Source: Streptomyces venezuelae
GTDB taxonomy: Bacteria > Actinomycetota > Actinomycetes > Streptomycetales > Streptomycetaceae
Length of the DNA stretch: 64,000 nt
Direction of reading: 5' to 3'
NCBI RefSeq assembly: GCF_008642335.1
Contig: NZ_CP029191.1
Span: 2,046,001 to 2,110,000, forward strand
Under the pieces are notes generated by a model, which was not told the origin of the DNA, did not search any database, and saw only the letters and a list, made by a program, of their open reading frames with translations. Of this stretch, positions 1 to 8,177 are shown piece after piece (the stretch's first letter is position 1; each line of letters begins with the position of its first letter). The position numbers and the translations under genes are program-made.

Positions 1-97
1 GCAGAGCCTCGGCATCGGGGTACTCGGGCTGCTGCGCCGCGGGCAGGTCTCGCCAGGTGTTGCCACCGGTAGCGGTGGTCTTAGCGTTCACGGTCAC
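1..97 (-). CDS. aroH: Type II DAHP synthase, N-terminal fragment (cut by window edge)
   Basis: Only the first 32 codons are inside the window. The protein begins MTVNAKTTATGGNTWRDLP and continues AAQQPEYPDAEAL, which I recognise as the N-terminus of actinobacterial plant-like (type II) 3-deoxy-D-arabino-heptulosonate 7-phosphate synthase, the first step of the shikimate pathway. The catalytic barrel is off the left edge. I chose the GTG at 97; a second GTG two codons later has a GAGGTG stretch very close upstream and is possible. It diverges from the trp leader/anthranilate synthase unit, so the two aromatic-pathway units share one promoter region. Identity rests on about 30 residues. Confidence 0.75.
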   Translation of the reverse strand, partial: MTVNAKTTATGGNTWRDLPAAQQPEYPDAEAL

Positions 98-197
98 CTC
101 GTCAACACTACGTGGTGATGCGCCCCGTCCATCCCCCCGCTCACGAAGTGAGACGGACGAGACACCACGGAGTGACCGATGCGCTAAGGTGCGGGAC

Positions 198-257
198 ATG
201 CGTACGCAGACGACGACCCAGAACTGGTGGTGGCCCGCTCATCCGGCGGCCCACTGA
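198..257 (+). CDS. trpL: trp operon leader peptide
   Basis: A 19-residue ORF, MRTQTTTQNWWWPAHPAAH, with three consecutive Trp codons (TGG at 225-233). An AAGG at 187-190 is suitably placed as Shine-Dalgarno; TAAGGT there could instead be a -10 box of a nearly leaderless transcript. The codons after the Trp run contain GGCGGCC (245-251), the exact complement of GGCCGCC (283-289) in the 5' arm of the downstream terminator. A ribosome stalled on the Trp codons would leave 245-251 free to pair and block the terminator, while a ribosome at the stop codon would cover it. This is the classic attenuation layout; trpE attenuation of this kind is known in Streptomyces. Confidence 0.9.
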   Translation: MRTQTTTQNWWWPAHPAAH

Positions 258-280
258 CTCTGCGCGCACACAGACTCGCG

Positions 281-303
281 AAGGCCGCCCGAGGGGCGGC
301 CTT
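281..303 (+). terminator. trp attenuator hairpin
   Basis: AAGGCCGCCC, loop GAG, GGGCGGCCTT gives a perfect 10-bp stem, followed by CAGTGTTTTCC. It begins 24 nt after the leader stop codon and 63 nt before trpE. Its 5' arm can alternatively pair with 245-251 inside the leader ORF (antiterminator). Confidence 0.85.
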
Positions 304-366
304 CAGTGTTTTCCGGACTCTGCCGGGAGCGGGCCGTTCCTCTCCGAGTGAGAAGGAACAGCCCCC

Positions 367-2292
367 ATGCAGCCAACACAGCAGCCAGCAGAGCAGCCGA
401 CACGGCAGCTGACCGACCTCCTGTCCGACGACCGTCCCTTCGCCCTGCTGCGCCGCCGTACCCCGGGCCGCGACCACGGCACGGTCGAGGTCCTGACCGG
501 CCCGACGGGCACGTACGAACGCCTCGCGGACATCCCCGAAGGGCTCGCCCTCGTGCCGTTCCGGCAGATCAGGGAGCGCGGCTTCGACGTCCGCGACGAC
601 GGCACGCCGCTGACCGTCCTGACGCCCGAGGAGCGGTACGAGGTGCCGCTCGCCGACGCCCTCACCGCGCTGCCCGCGCACGACGTGCGGGTCGAGGGCG
701 GGGCCTTCGACGTGGACGACGCGGCGTACGCGGACATCGTGGGGCGGGTCCTGCGCGAGGAGATCGGGCGGGGCGAGGGCGCCAACTTCGTCATCCGGCG
801 GACGTACGAGGGTGAGATCCCGGGCTTCGGGCGCGCGGACGCCCTCGCGCTCTTCCGGCGGCTGCTGGTGGGCGAGCGGGGCGCGTACTGGACGTACGTC
901 GTGCACACCGGGGAGCGGACGCTCGTCGGGGCGAGCCCCGAGGTGCACGTGCGGATGTCCGGCGGGACCGTCGTCATGAACCCGATCAGCGGCACCTACC
1001 GCTATCCCGCGGAGGGCCCCACCGCCGACGACCTCCTTGCCTTCCTCTCCGACGGCAAGGAGATCGAGGAGCTCTCGATGGTCGTCGACGAGGAGCTGAA
1101 GATGATGTGCACGGTCGGCGACATGGGCGGGGTGGTGGTCGGGCCGCGCCTGAAGGAGATGGCCCACCTCGCGCACACCGAGTACGAGCTGCGCGGCAGG
1201 TCGTCGCTGGACGTGCGGGAGGTCCTGAAGGAGACGATGTTCGCGGCGACCGTCACCGGGTCGCCCGTGCAGAACGCCTGCCGTGTCATCGAGCGCCACG
1301 AGGCCGGGGGCCGCGGCTACTACGCGGGTGCCCTCGCCCTCATCGGCCGGGACGCGGGCGGCGCGCAGACACTGGACTCCCCCATCCTCATCCGCACCGC
1401 CGACATCTCCCCGGCCGGGCGCCTCCGGGTGCCGGTGGGCGCCACGCTGGTGCGCGGCTCCGACCCGATGAGCGAGGTCGCCGAGACGCACGCGAAGGCC
1501 GCGGGCGTCCTGGCCGCGCTCGGCGTACGCCCCGGACGCGCCCGCGACGAGGAGGCGCGGCCCGCGCTCGCCGACGATCCCCGGGTGCGGGCGGCCCTCG
1601 ACGGGCGGCGCGCGGCGCTCGCGCCGTTCTGGCTGCGGATGCAGGAGCGCGCGGACGACCTGGCGGGGCACGTGCTCGTCGTGGACGGCGAGGACACGTT
1701 CACGGCGATGCTCGCGCACGTGCTGCGCTCCTGCGGGCTCGGCGTGTCGGTGCGGCGGTACGACGAGGAGGGGCTGCGGGAGGCCGTGCTCGCGCACGAG
1801 GGGCCCGTGGTGCTCGGTCCCGGTCCCGGCGACCCGGCCGACCTGGCCGATCCGAAGATGCGGTTCCTGCGCTCACTGGCGGCGGAGGTGGTCCGCACGC
1901 ACCGGCACGGCGTGCTCGGCGTCTGTCTCGGGCACGAGCTGATCGCGGCCGAGCTGGGTCTGGAGATCGTACGGAAGGAGGTGCCGTACCAGGGTGCGCA
2001 GACGGGCATCGACCTGTTCGGGCGCACCGAGACCGTCGGGTTCTACAACAGCTTCGTGGCGCGCTGCGACGACGAGGCGGCGGGGGAGCTCGCCGCGCAC
2101 GGCATCGAGGTCAGCAGGGACGCGGCGACCGGCGAGGTGCACGCCGTGCGCGGGGCGTCCTTCGCGGGCGTGCAGTTCCACCCGGAGTCGGTGCTCACGC
2201 TGCGCGGGGCCGACATCGTGCGGGAGCTGCTGGGTCAGCTCCTGTCCGGGGCCGGGACGAGGACGTTGTCGGAGCGGCGGCCCGCCAGGTAG
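367..2292 (+). CDS. trpE: Anthranilate synthase, fused TrpE-TrpG
   Basis: 641 aa. It converts chorismate plus glutamine to anthranilate, the committed step to tryptophan. The N-terminal two thirds is the chorismate-binding domain (VMNPISGTYRYP, then VTGSPVQNACRVIERHE and GRGYYAGALALI around residues 295-325). From about residue 430 there is a class I glutamine amidotransferase with nucleophile Cys in GVCLGHELIAAE (about 519) and HPES (about 604). The PhzE-like spelling TGSPVQNACRVI differs from ordinary TrpE (GTxSGAPK), so an aminodeoxyisochorismate synthase-like ancestry is possible, but the Trp leader argues for tryptophan synthesis. AAGGA lies about 8 nt before the ATG. The 3' end overlaps the convergent dehydrogenase by 58 bp. 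Confidence 0.92.
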   Translation: MQPTQQPAEQPTRQLTDLLSDDRPFALLRRRTPGRDHGTVEVLTGPTGTYERLADIPEGLALVPFRQIRERGFDVRDDGTPLTVLTPEERYEVPLADALTALPAHDVRVEGGAFDVDDAAYADIVGRVLREEIGRGEGANFVIRRTYEGEIPGFGRADALALFRRLLVGERGAYWTYVVHTGERTLVGASPEVHVRMSGGTVVMNPISGTYRYPAEGPTADDLLAFLSDGKEIEELSMVVDEELKMMCTVGDMGGVVVGPRLKEMAHLAHTEYELRGRSSLDVREVLKETMFAATVTGSPVQNACRVIERHEAGGRGYYAGALALIGRDAGGAQTLDSPILIRTADISPAGRLRVPVGATLVRGSDPMSEVAETHAKAAGVLAALGVRPGRARDEEARPALADDPRVRAALDGRRAALAPFWLRMQERADDLAGHVLVVDGEDTFTAMLAHVLRSCGLGVSVRRYDEEGLREAVLAHEGPVVLGPGPGDPADLADPKMRFLRSLAAEVVRTHRHGVLGVCLGHELIAAELGLEIVRKEVPYQGAQTGIDLFGRTETVGFYNSFVARCDDEAAGELAAHGIEVSRDAATGEVHAVRGASFAGVQFHPESVLTLRGADIVRELLGQLLSGAGTRTLSERRPAR

Positions 2293-3239
2293 TCCAGGAC
2301 GTTGCGCACCGTGGTGTCGATGATCTGGCCGACGGCGTCCGCGGTGTAGTACGCCTGGTGGGACGTGACCACGACGTTCGGGAAGGTGACGAGGCGGGCC
2401 AGGGTGTCGTCGGCGACGACCTCAAGGGACTTGTCGAGGAAGAACAGGCCCGCCTCCGCCTCGTACACGTCCAGGCCCACCCCGGTGAAGCGGCCGGCGC
2501 GCAGCTCGCGGACCAGGGCCTCGGTGTCGATCAGGCCGCCGCGGCTGGAGTTCACCAGGATCGCGTCGTCCTTCATCGTCCGCAGCGCGTCGGCGCCGAT
2601 GAGGTGCTGGGTGGTCGGGAGCAGCGGTACGTGCAGGCTGACGAGGTCGGCTTCGGCGAGGAGTTCGGCCTTGTCCACGTACTTCATGCCGAGTTCGAGG
2701 CAGGCGGGGTTCTCGGCGACGTCCCAGCCGAGCAGGCGCATGCCGAAGCCGTGGGCGATCCGGGTGAACGCCTCGCCGATCTTTCCGGTGCCGACCACGC
2801 CGACCGTGCGGCCCCGCAGGTCGCGGCCCATCAGGCCGTCGAGGCGGAAGTCGAAGTCGCGGGTGCGGTTGCTTGCGCGGACGATGCGGCGGTTGACGGC
2901 CATCGCGAGGGTCCAGGCGAACTCGGCCACCGAGTAGGGCGAGTAGTACGAGACGCGGGCGACGGTGAGGCCGAGGCGCTCGGCGACCAGCAGGTCGATG
3001 TTGTTGAACCCGGTGGACCGCTGGGCGATCATCTGCGTGCCGCCTGCGGCGAGGGTCTGCAGGACGCGGTTGTTCAGCGTGGCGTTGACGCTGGAGGAGA
3101 CGATCTCGTAGCCCGCGGCGATGGGGGCGGTGTCCTCGTTGAGGAAGACGTCGACACAGCGGACGTCGTGGTGTCCCCGGAAGGCCTTCTCGATCAGCGG
3201 CTTCTCGTCGGACTGCACGCCGAACGCGAGGATCTCCAT
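2235..3239 (-). CDS. D-2-hydroxyacid dehydrogenase (LdhA-like)
   Basis: 334 aa from the ATG of MEILAFGVQSDEKP. NAD-dependent D-isomer-specific 2-hydroxyacid dehydrogenase, probably reducing pyruvate or a related 2-keto acid. Visible family features are the Rossmann motif VGVVGTGKIGEAF, the substrate Arg in VNSSRGGLIDTEALV, DVYEAE, and the catalytic His in VVTSHQAYYT. The lineup (AQRSTGFNNIDL, YSPYSVAEFAWTL) resembles fermentative D-lactate dehydrogenases more than SerA. Upstream in-frame codons exist, but the 3239 start fits the family N-terminus. Its 3' end lies inside the end of trpE on the other strand. Confidence 0.85.
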   Translation of the reverse strand: MEILAFGVQSDEKPLIEKAFRGHHDVRCVDVFLNEDTAPIAAGYEIVSSSVNATLNNRVLQTLAAGGTQMIAQRSTGFNNIDLLVAERLGLTVARVSYYSPYSVAEFAWTLAMAVNRRIVRASNRTRDFDFRLDGLMGRDLRGRTVGVVGTGKIGEAFTRIAHGFGMRLLGWDVAENPACLELGMKYVDKAELLAEADLVSLHVPLLPTTQHLIGADALRTMKDDAILVNSSRGGLIDTEALVRELRAGRFTGVGLDVYEAEAGLFFLDKSLEVVADDTLARLVTFPNVVVTSHQAYYTADAVGQIIDTTVRNVLDYLAGRRSDNVLVPAPDRS

Positions 3240-3308
3240 GGCCGCCAGTCTAGGGAGCACCTGTCGGGACGGCACCCGGAGCGGGCGCCGCCCCTGAAGG
3301 AGTCCGGC

Positions 3309-4346
3309 TCAGCCGAAGAACACCCCGACCTCCTCGTACAGCGCCGGGTCCACCGTCTTGAGGCGGGCCGTGGCCTCGGCGATCGGCACCCGCACCACGT
3401 CCGTGCCGCGCAGCGCGACCATCTTCCCGAAGTCGCCGTCCCGCACGGCCTCGATCGCGTGCAGCCCGAACCGGGTGGCGAGCCAGCGGTCGAAGGCGCT
3501 CGGAGTGCCGCCGCGCTGCACGTGCCCGAGGACGGTGGTGCGCGCCTCCTTGCCGGTGCGCCCCTCGATCTCCTTGGCCAGCCACTCGCCGACGCCGGAG
3601 AGCCTGACGTGCCCGAAAGAGTCCTGCGATCCGTCCTTGAGGACCATCTCGCCGTCCTTGGGCATGGCGCCCTCGGCGACGACGACGATGGGGGCGTACG
3701 ACGCCTTGAAGCGCGAGGTCACCCAGGCGCAGACCTGGTCGACGTCGAAGCGCTGCTCCGGGATGAGGATGACGTTCGCGCCGCCCGCGAGACCGGAGTG
3801 CAGGGCGATCCAGCCCGCGTGGCGGCCCATGACCTCGACGACTAGGACGCGCATGTGCGACTCGGCGGTGGTGTGCAGGCGGTCGATGGCCTCGGTGGCG
3901 ATGCCGACGGCGGTGTCGAAACCGAAGGTGTAGTCGGTCGCGGAGAGGTCGTTGTCGATGGTCTTGGGGACGCCGACGACCGGGACGCCGTACTCGTCGG
4001 TGAGCCGTGCGGCGACGCCGAGGGTGTCCTCGCCGCCGATCGCGATGAGGGAGTCCACCTCGTACTTGGCGAGGTTCTCCTTGATGCGGCGCACCCCGTT
4101 CTCCGCCTTGAACGGGTTGGTGCGCGACGAGCCGAGGATGGTGCCGCCGCGCGGCAGGATGCCGCGGACCGCGGGGATGTCGAGCGGGACGGTGTCGCCC
4201 TCCAGCGGACCGCGCCAGCCGTCCCGGAAGCCGACGAAGTCGTAGTCGTACTCCTGCACGCCCTTGCGGACGGCGCCGCGGATCACCGCGTTGAGCCCGG
4301 GGCAGTCGCCGCCGCCGGTCAGTACGCCGATTTTCTTGGCCCCCAT
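3309..4346 (-). CDS. pfkA: 6-phosphofructokinase, group III
   Basis: 345 aa. Phosphorylates fructose 6-phosphate in glycolysis. MGAKKIGVLTGGGDCPGLNA is the nucleotide/phosphate loop, PKTIDNDLSATDYTFGFDTA carries the catalytic Asp, and VEVMGRHAGWIA binds substrate. The positions equivalent to E. coli Gly104 and Gly124 are Asp (GGEDT) and Lys (PKTIDND), a combination typical of pyrophosphate-dependent enzymes; the actinobacterial mixed-substrate clade nevertheless contains ATP-using members, and I recall ATP use reported for Streptomyces. The cosubstrate is therefore not settled by sequence. Confidence 0.93.
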   Translation of the reverse strand: MGAKKIGVLTGGGDCPGLNAVIRGAVRKGVQEYDYDFVGFRDGWRGPLEGDTVPLDIPAVRGILPRGGTILGSSRTNPFKAENGVRRIKENLAKYEVDSLIAIGGEDTLGVAARLTDEYGVPVVGVPKTIDNDLSATDYTFGFDTAVGIATEAIDRLHTTAESHMRVLVVEVMGRHAGWIALHSGLAGGANVILIPEQRFDVDQVCAWVTSRFKASYAPIVVVAEGAMPKDGEMVLKDGSQDSFGHVRLSGVGEWLAKEIEGRTGKEARTTVLGHVQRGGTPSAFDRWLATRFGLHAIEAVRDGDFGKMVALRGTDVVRVPIAEATARLKTVDPALYEEVGVFFG

Positions 4347-4480
4347 AGGAGCAGTCCCTTCGCCTCAGTGACCTGATGCGAGTCACGCTAATGGTGATCC
4401 AGGTCACTGCGGCACGGTGCGAACGGTCAATTCCCTTGCGGCGCTTGGGAGTTGATCATGCACATTCACCCGTACGAGGG

Positions 4481-5212
4481 TCAGGCGCTGTCGATGCCGC
4501 GCTCTATCGCGTACCGCACGAGCTCCACCCTGTTGTGCAGCTGGAGTTTGCCCAGGGTGTTCTGGACGTGGTTCTGGACGGTGCGGTGCGAGATGACCAG
4601 GCGCTCGGCGATCTGCTTGTAGCTGAGGCCCTTGGCGACCAGGCGCAGGACCTCCGTCTCGCGGTCGGTGAGCTGCGGGGCCCTCGGGTCCTCCGGGGTG
4701 CCGGCGGCGGGCTCGGTGGCCAGGCGGCGGTACTCGCCGAGGACCAGGCCCGCGAGGCCGGGCGTGAAGACCGCGTCGCCGACCGCCGTACGGCGCACCG
4801 CGTCGATCAGCTCCTCGGTTGACGCCGACTTCAGCAGGTAGCCGGTGGCGCCGGACTTGACCGCCTCCAGGACGTCGGCGTGCTCGCCGCTGGCCGAGAG
4901 GACCAGGACGCGCAGCGCGGGGTTGGCGCCGACGAGCTCCTTGCAGACCTGCACGCCGGGCTTCAGCGGCAGGTTCAGGTCGAGGACAAGGACGTCGGGG
5001 GCGGCGGCCTGCGCGCGACGCACCGCCTGCTCGCCGTCGCCCGCCGTGGCGACCACGTCGAGCCCCGCCTCGGCCAGGTCACGGGCCACGGCGTCGCGCC
5101 ACATGGGGTGGTCGTCGACGACCATGACCTTGATCGGATCGGCCGCCCGGCCGTCCCCGCCGGACCCCGTGGTCCCCGTGGCCGGTTCCTGTCGCTGCTG
5201 CTGCTCGCTCAT
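4481..5212 (-). CDS. NarL/LuxR-family response regulator
   Basis: 243 aa. The receiver domain (about residues 27-145) has VMVVDDHPMWRDAV, the phosphoacceptor in VLVLDLNLP and the Lys in GYLLKSAS. The C-terminal LuxR helix-turn-helix reads LTDRETEVLRLVAKGLSYKQIAERL and SHRTVQNHV. The start ATG overlaps the sensor kinase stop (ATGA), so the pair is co-transcribed and translationally coupled. It should be the DNA-binding output of the MacS-type kinase. Target genes are not evident from the sequence. Confidence 0.93.
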   Translation of the reverse strand: MSEQQQRQEPATGTTGSGGDGRAADPIKVMVVDDHPMWRDAVARDLAEAGLDVVATAGDGEQAVRRAQAAAPDVLVLDLNLPLKPGVQVCKELVGANPALRVLVLSASGEHADVLEAVKSGATGYLLKSASTEELIDAVRRTAVGDAVFTPGLAGLVLGEYRRLATEPAAGTPEDPRAPQLTDRETEVLRLVAKGLSYKQIAERLVISHRTVQNHVQNTLGKLQLHNRVELVRYAIERGIDSA

Positions 5213-6468
5213 CTCGCCTTTCCTGCCTTCCCCCGTGTGTCCCGCGCCTGTTCGCGCGGCACTCTCAGTTCCACTTCCGTGCCCTGGCCCGGCACCGAGA
5301 TCAGCTCGGCCGTGCCCCCGATGTCCCGCAGCCGCCCCCGGATCGACAGGGCCACACCGAGGCGGCCCTCCCCCTCCGCCTCCACGAGCCGCCCCTCCGG
5401 GATGCCGGGGCCGTCGTCCCTGACCGTCACGATCACCTCGTCGGGCTCGTCCTCGACCAGGATCCACGCGCGTGCCTCCGCGCCGGCATGCCTGCGGACA
5501 TTGTCCAGGGCGGCACCGACGGCGGCCGCCAGCTCCCGTGCGGTCCCCGGCGCGAGAAGCACCGGCGCCCCGGGCTCGGAGAGCGTGACCTTCGACCCCG
5601 CGTGCGCGGCGAGCAGCGGGCGCAGGTCGCGGGGTGCCGCGTCGTCCGGCTCGTCCGGGCCGTTGTCGGGCACCTCGAAGGCGCGGACGACGGCGCCCTG
5701 CGCGATGTCCTCCGACACGTGCGAGGCGGGCACCATGCCCCCGGCGACCAGAGTGCGCAGGGCGACCTCCTGCTCCCCGGCGAGCCGGCCGAGCTCCGCG
5801 GCCTCGCCGCCGATGGCGGTGCCGCGCCGCTGCACCATGGCCAGGACCTGGAGGACGCTGTCGTGGATGTCGCGGGCGAGGCGTTCGCGCTCGCGGGTCG
5901 CGGCCTCTATCTCCAGGGCGCGGGCGAGGGTGCGCTCGGAGGCGCGGGCCAGCTCCACGACGTAGCCGATGGCGATGGAGGCGATGCAGACCAGCAGGAC
6001 GTTGTGCAGGGTGTCGCGGCTGAACGCGCCGCGCTGCACCACGTTGGCGACGCCCACGAGCAGGGACGCCGATGCCGCCCAGCGCCAGCCGCCCTTGATG
6101 GCGAACGCGAGCACGGAGCCCGCGGTCCATATGGAGGGCAGCGTCGGGGAGCCGTCGGTGATGCGCTGCTGCGAATCGGCGAGCGGCGTCAGGAGGATGC
6201 CGACGAGCGCGACGGTCAGGTCCGCGAACAGGAACCGCCGGGTGCAGCTCGCCGCGTTCGCGACGCGGGGCAGGGTGGCCAGGGTCCAGGGAGCGAGCAC
6301 CGCGTAGTAGGCGATGGCCAGCCAGGGGCGGTCGAGCTTCTCGTGGGCCGCCACGAAGAGCCCGATCGCGTACAGCATCGTCAGGACGCGGTAGGCGGTG
6401 AGCGCGCGCCACAGCGGCTGCTCGACCGACATCCTCATGACTTTCTCGCGCTTGGCCATGTCCCCCAC
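5209..6468 (-). CDS. macS: MacS-family sensor histidine kinase
   Basis: 419 aa (a start at 6459, MAKREKV, is an alternative). An N-terminal half with several membrane helices (MLYAIGLFVAA, FLFADLTVALVGILL, VLLVCIASIAIGYVV) forms the sensor domain. A HisKA_3-type phosphorylation site follows (RERLARDIHDSVLQVLAMVQRRG), then an HATPase domain (VTVRDDGPGIPEG, GRLGVALSIRGRL, GTEVELRVP). It phosphorylates the response regulator encoded immediately downstream. The stimulus is unknown; the name reflects family resemblance only. Confidence 0.88.
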   Translation of the reverse strand: MGDMAKREKVMRMSVEQPLWRALTAYRVLTMLYAIGLFVAAHEKLDRPWLAIAYYAVLAPWTLATLPRVANAASCTRRFLFADLTVALVGILLTPLADSQQRITDGSPTLPSIWTAGSVLAFAIKGGWRWAASASLLVGVANVVQRGAFSRDTLHNVLLVCIASIAIGYVVELARASERTLARALEIEAATRERERLARDIHDSVLQVLAMVQRRGTAIGGEAAELGRLAGEQEVALRTLVAGGMVPASHVSEDIAQGAVVRAFEVPDNGPDEPDDAAPRDLRPLLAAHAGSKVTLSEPGAPVLLAPGTARELAAAVGAALDNVRRHAGAEARAWILVEDEPDEVIVTVRDDGPGIPEGRLVEAEGEGRLGVALSIRGRLRDIGGTAELISVPGQGTEVELRVPREQARDTRGKAGKAR

Positions 6469-6503
6469 CGCCGCCCGTGTGCCCCACCCCTGAACGGACG
6501 CGG

Positions 6504-7268
6504 CTAGGAGCCGGACCGTTCCTTGTCGCCCTTCTCGGCCTTCTCGGCCTTCTCGCCCTTGTCGGCCGCCTTGGCGGCCTTCGCCGCCTCGGCGATCTGG
6601 CGCTTCGCGGCCGTCGCGTACATGTCGACGTACTCCTGGCCGGAGAGCTTCATGATCTCGTACATGACCTCGTCGGTCAGCGCGCGCAGCACGAAGCGGT
6701 CCTGCTCCATGCCCTGGTAGCGCGTGAAGTCGAGCGGCTTGCCGATGCGGATGCCGGGACGCATCAGCTTGGGCATCACCTTGCCGGGCGGCTGGATCTT
6801 CTCCGTGTCGATCATCGCGACGGGGAGGACGGGCGCACCGGTGGCGAGCGCCACGCGCGCGAGGCCGCCCGGCTTGCCGCGGTAGAGGCGTCCGTCGGGC
6901 GAACGCGTGCCCTCGGGATAGATGCCGAAGAGCTCACCCCGCTCCAGGACCTCGATGCCGCTCTTGATGGCCGCCTCGCCGGCGCCGCGCCCGCCGGAGC
7001 GGTCCACGGGCAGCTGGCCCACGCCCTTGAAGAAGGCAGCGGTGAGCTTGCCCTTCACGCCGGGCGAGGTGAAGTACTCCGCCTTGGCGATGAAGGTGAC
7101 CTTGCGGTCGAGGACCGCGGGTAGGAAGAAGGAGTCCGAGAACGAGAGGTGGTTGCTCGCGAGAATCGCTGGGCCCTCGGCGGGGACGTTCTCAAGGCCC
7201 TCCACCCAGGGCCTGAAGCCGAGCTTCAGCGGCCCTCCGATGGCAACCTTCATTGCGCCGTAGATCAA
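6504..7268 (-). CDS. 1-acylglycerol-3-phosphate acyltransferase family protein
   Basis: 254 aa. Membrane-associated PlsC-type acyltransferase with motif I NHLSFSDSFFLP (NHxxxxD), motif III GIYPEGTRSPDGRLYRGKPG, and GAPVLPVAMI. It likely makes phosphatidic acid or acylates another lipid. The C-terminal 30 residues are a Lys/Ala/Glu-rich tail (AAKAAKAADKGEKAEKAEKGD). I place the start at TTG 7268, because AGGAGG lies 8 nt upstream; the first ATG (7253) is five codons inside and has no ribosome site. Divergent from the esterase gene. Confidence 0.88.
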   Translation of the reverse strand: MIYGAMKVAIGGPLKLGFRPWVEGLENVPAEGPAILASNHLSFSDSFFLPAVLDRKVTFIAKAEYFTSPGVKGKLTAAFFKGVGQLPVDRSGGRGAGEAAIKSGIEVLERGELFGIYPEGTRSPDGRLYRGKPGGLARVALATGAPVLPVAMIDTEKIQPPGKVMPKLMRPGIRIGKPLDFTRYQGMEQDRFVLRALTDEVMYEIMKLSGQEYVDMYATAAKRQIAEAAKAAKAADKGEKAEKAEKGDKERSGS

Positions 7269-7397
7269 ACCGAGTGCCTCCTGTGTCTGTGGATCAGACC
7301 TTAACCCGGGGTACGGCCAATGGGCCCGACGACCCTGGTCGGTGTCAGTCCGGTCGCGTACGGTGAAGTACTCCCACCTCTCACGAAGGAGACCGAA

Positions 7398-8177
7398 GTG
7401 CCGGTCCTCCCCGGAGCCGAGCCGTACCGCCACGAAGGCGGCGAGATCGGCGTCCTCCTCTGCCACGGCTTCACCGGTTCCCCGCAGTCGCTGCGCCCCT
7501 GGGCCGAGTACCTCGCGGAGCGCGGCCTGACCGTCTCGCTGCCGCTCCTGCCCGGCCACGGCACACGCTGGGAGGACATGCAGGTCACGGGCTGGCAGGA
7601 CTGGTACGCGGAGGTGGAGCGCGAGCTGCGGTCGCTCCTGGAGCGGTGCGAGCGGGTCTTCGTCTTCGGGCTCTCCATGGGCGGGGCGCTCGCGCTGCGC
7701 CTGGCGGCGAAGCACGGGGACGCGGTCGCCGGACTCGTCCTCGTCAACCCGGGGAACAAGGTGCACGGCCTCGCGGCGCACGCGCTGCCCGTCGCCCGGC
7801 ACCTCGTGCCGAGCACGAAGGGCATCGTCAGCGACATCGCGAAGCCCGGCTCCGAAGAGGTCGGGTACCACCGCATCCCGCTGCACGCAGCGCACTCGCT
7901 GCGCCGGTTCTTCCGCGTGGTCGACGCCGAGCTGCCGCAGGTGACGCAGCCGCTCGTGGTGCTGCACAGCCCGCGCGACCACGTGGTGCCGCCCGCCGAC
8001 TCGGCCCGCATCCTCAGCCGCGTCTCCTCCACGGACGTCACGGAGATCCTGCTGGAACAGAGCTACCACGTCGCGACGTTGGACCACGATGCGGACCGGA
8101 TCTTCGAGGAGAGTCACGCGTTCATCGGCCGGCTCGCCCCCAGCGTCGGTAAGGAAGGGACGGCCACCGGTGGCTGA
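7398..8177 (+). CDS. Alpha/beta-hydrolase, carboxylesterase/lipase type
   Basis: 259 aa from GTG 7398, chosen because AAGGAG ends about 7 nt upstream; an upstream ATG at 7320 in the same frame lacks a site. The oxyanion region is LLCHGFTGSPQSLRPW, the nucleophile elbow is FGLSMGGALALRLA, the acid is in LHSPRDHVVP, and the His is in SYHVATLDHD. It resembles Est30-like esterases of short/medium acyl esters. The stop overlaps the next start by 8 bp (GTGGCTGA), indicating translational coupling. Confidence 0.87.
   Translation: MPVLPGAEPYRHEGGEIGVLLCHGFTGSPQSLRPWAEYLAERGLTVSLPLLPGHGTRWEDMQVTGWQDWYAEVERELRSLLERCERVFVFGLSMGGALALRLAAKHGDAVAGLVLVNPGNKVHGLAAHALPVARHLVPSTKGIVSDIAKPGSEEVGYHRIPLHAAHSLRRFFRVVDAELPQVTQPLVVLHSPRDHVVPPADSARILSRVSSTDVTEILLEQSYHVATLDHDADRIFEESHAFIGRLAPSVGKEGTATGG

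Noticed and set aside
184..1797. A 537-codon open frame antisense to trpE
   Set aside because: Composition is typical shadow sequence (His/Arg/Ala/Gly) with no domain; the opposite strand has convincing anthranilate synthase motifs and the Trp leader.
1107..3845. A 912-codon open frame on the plus strand spanning trpE, the dehydrogenase and pfkA
   Set aside because: It is antisense or out of frame to three genes with clear family motifs; its translation is Arg/Gly-rich low complexity, as expected from high-GC shadow frames.
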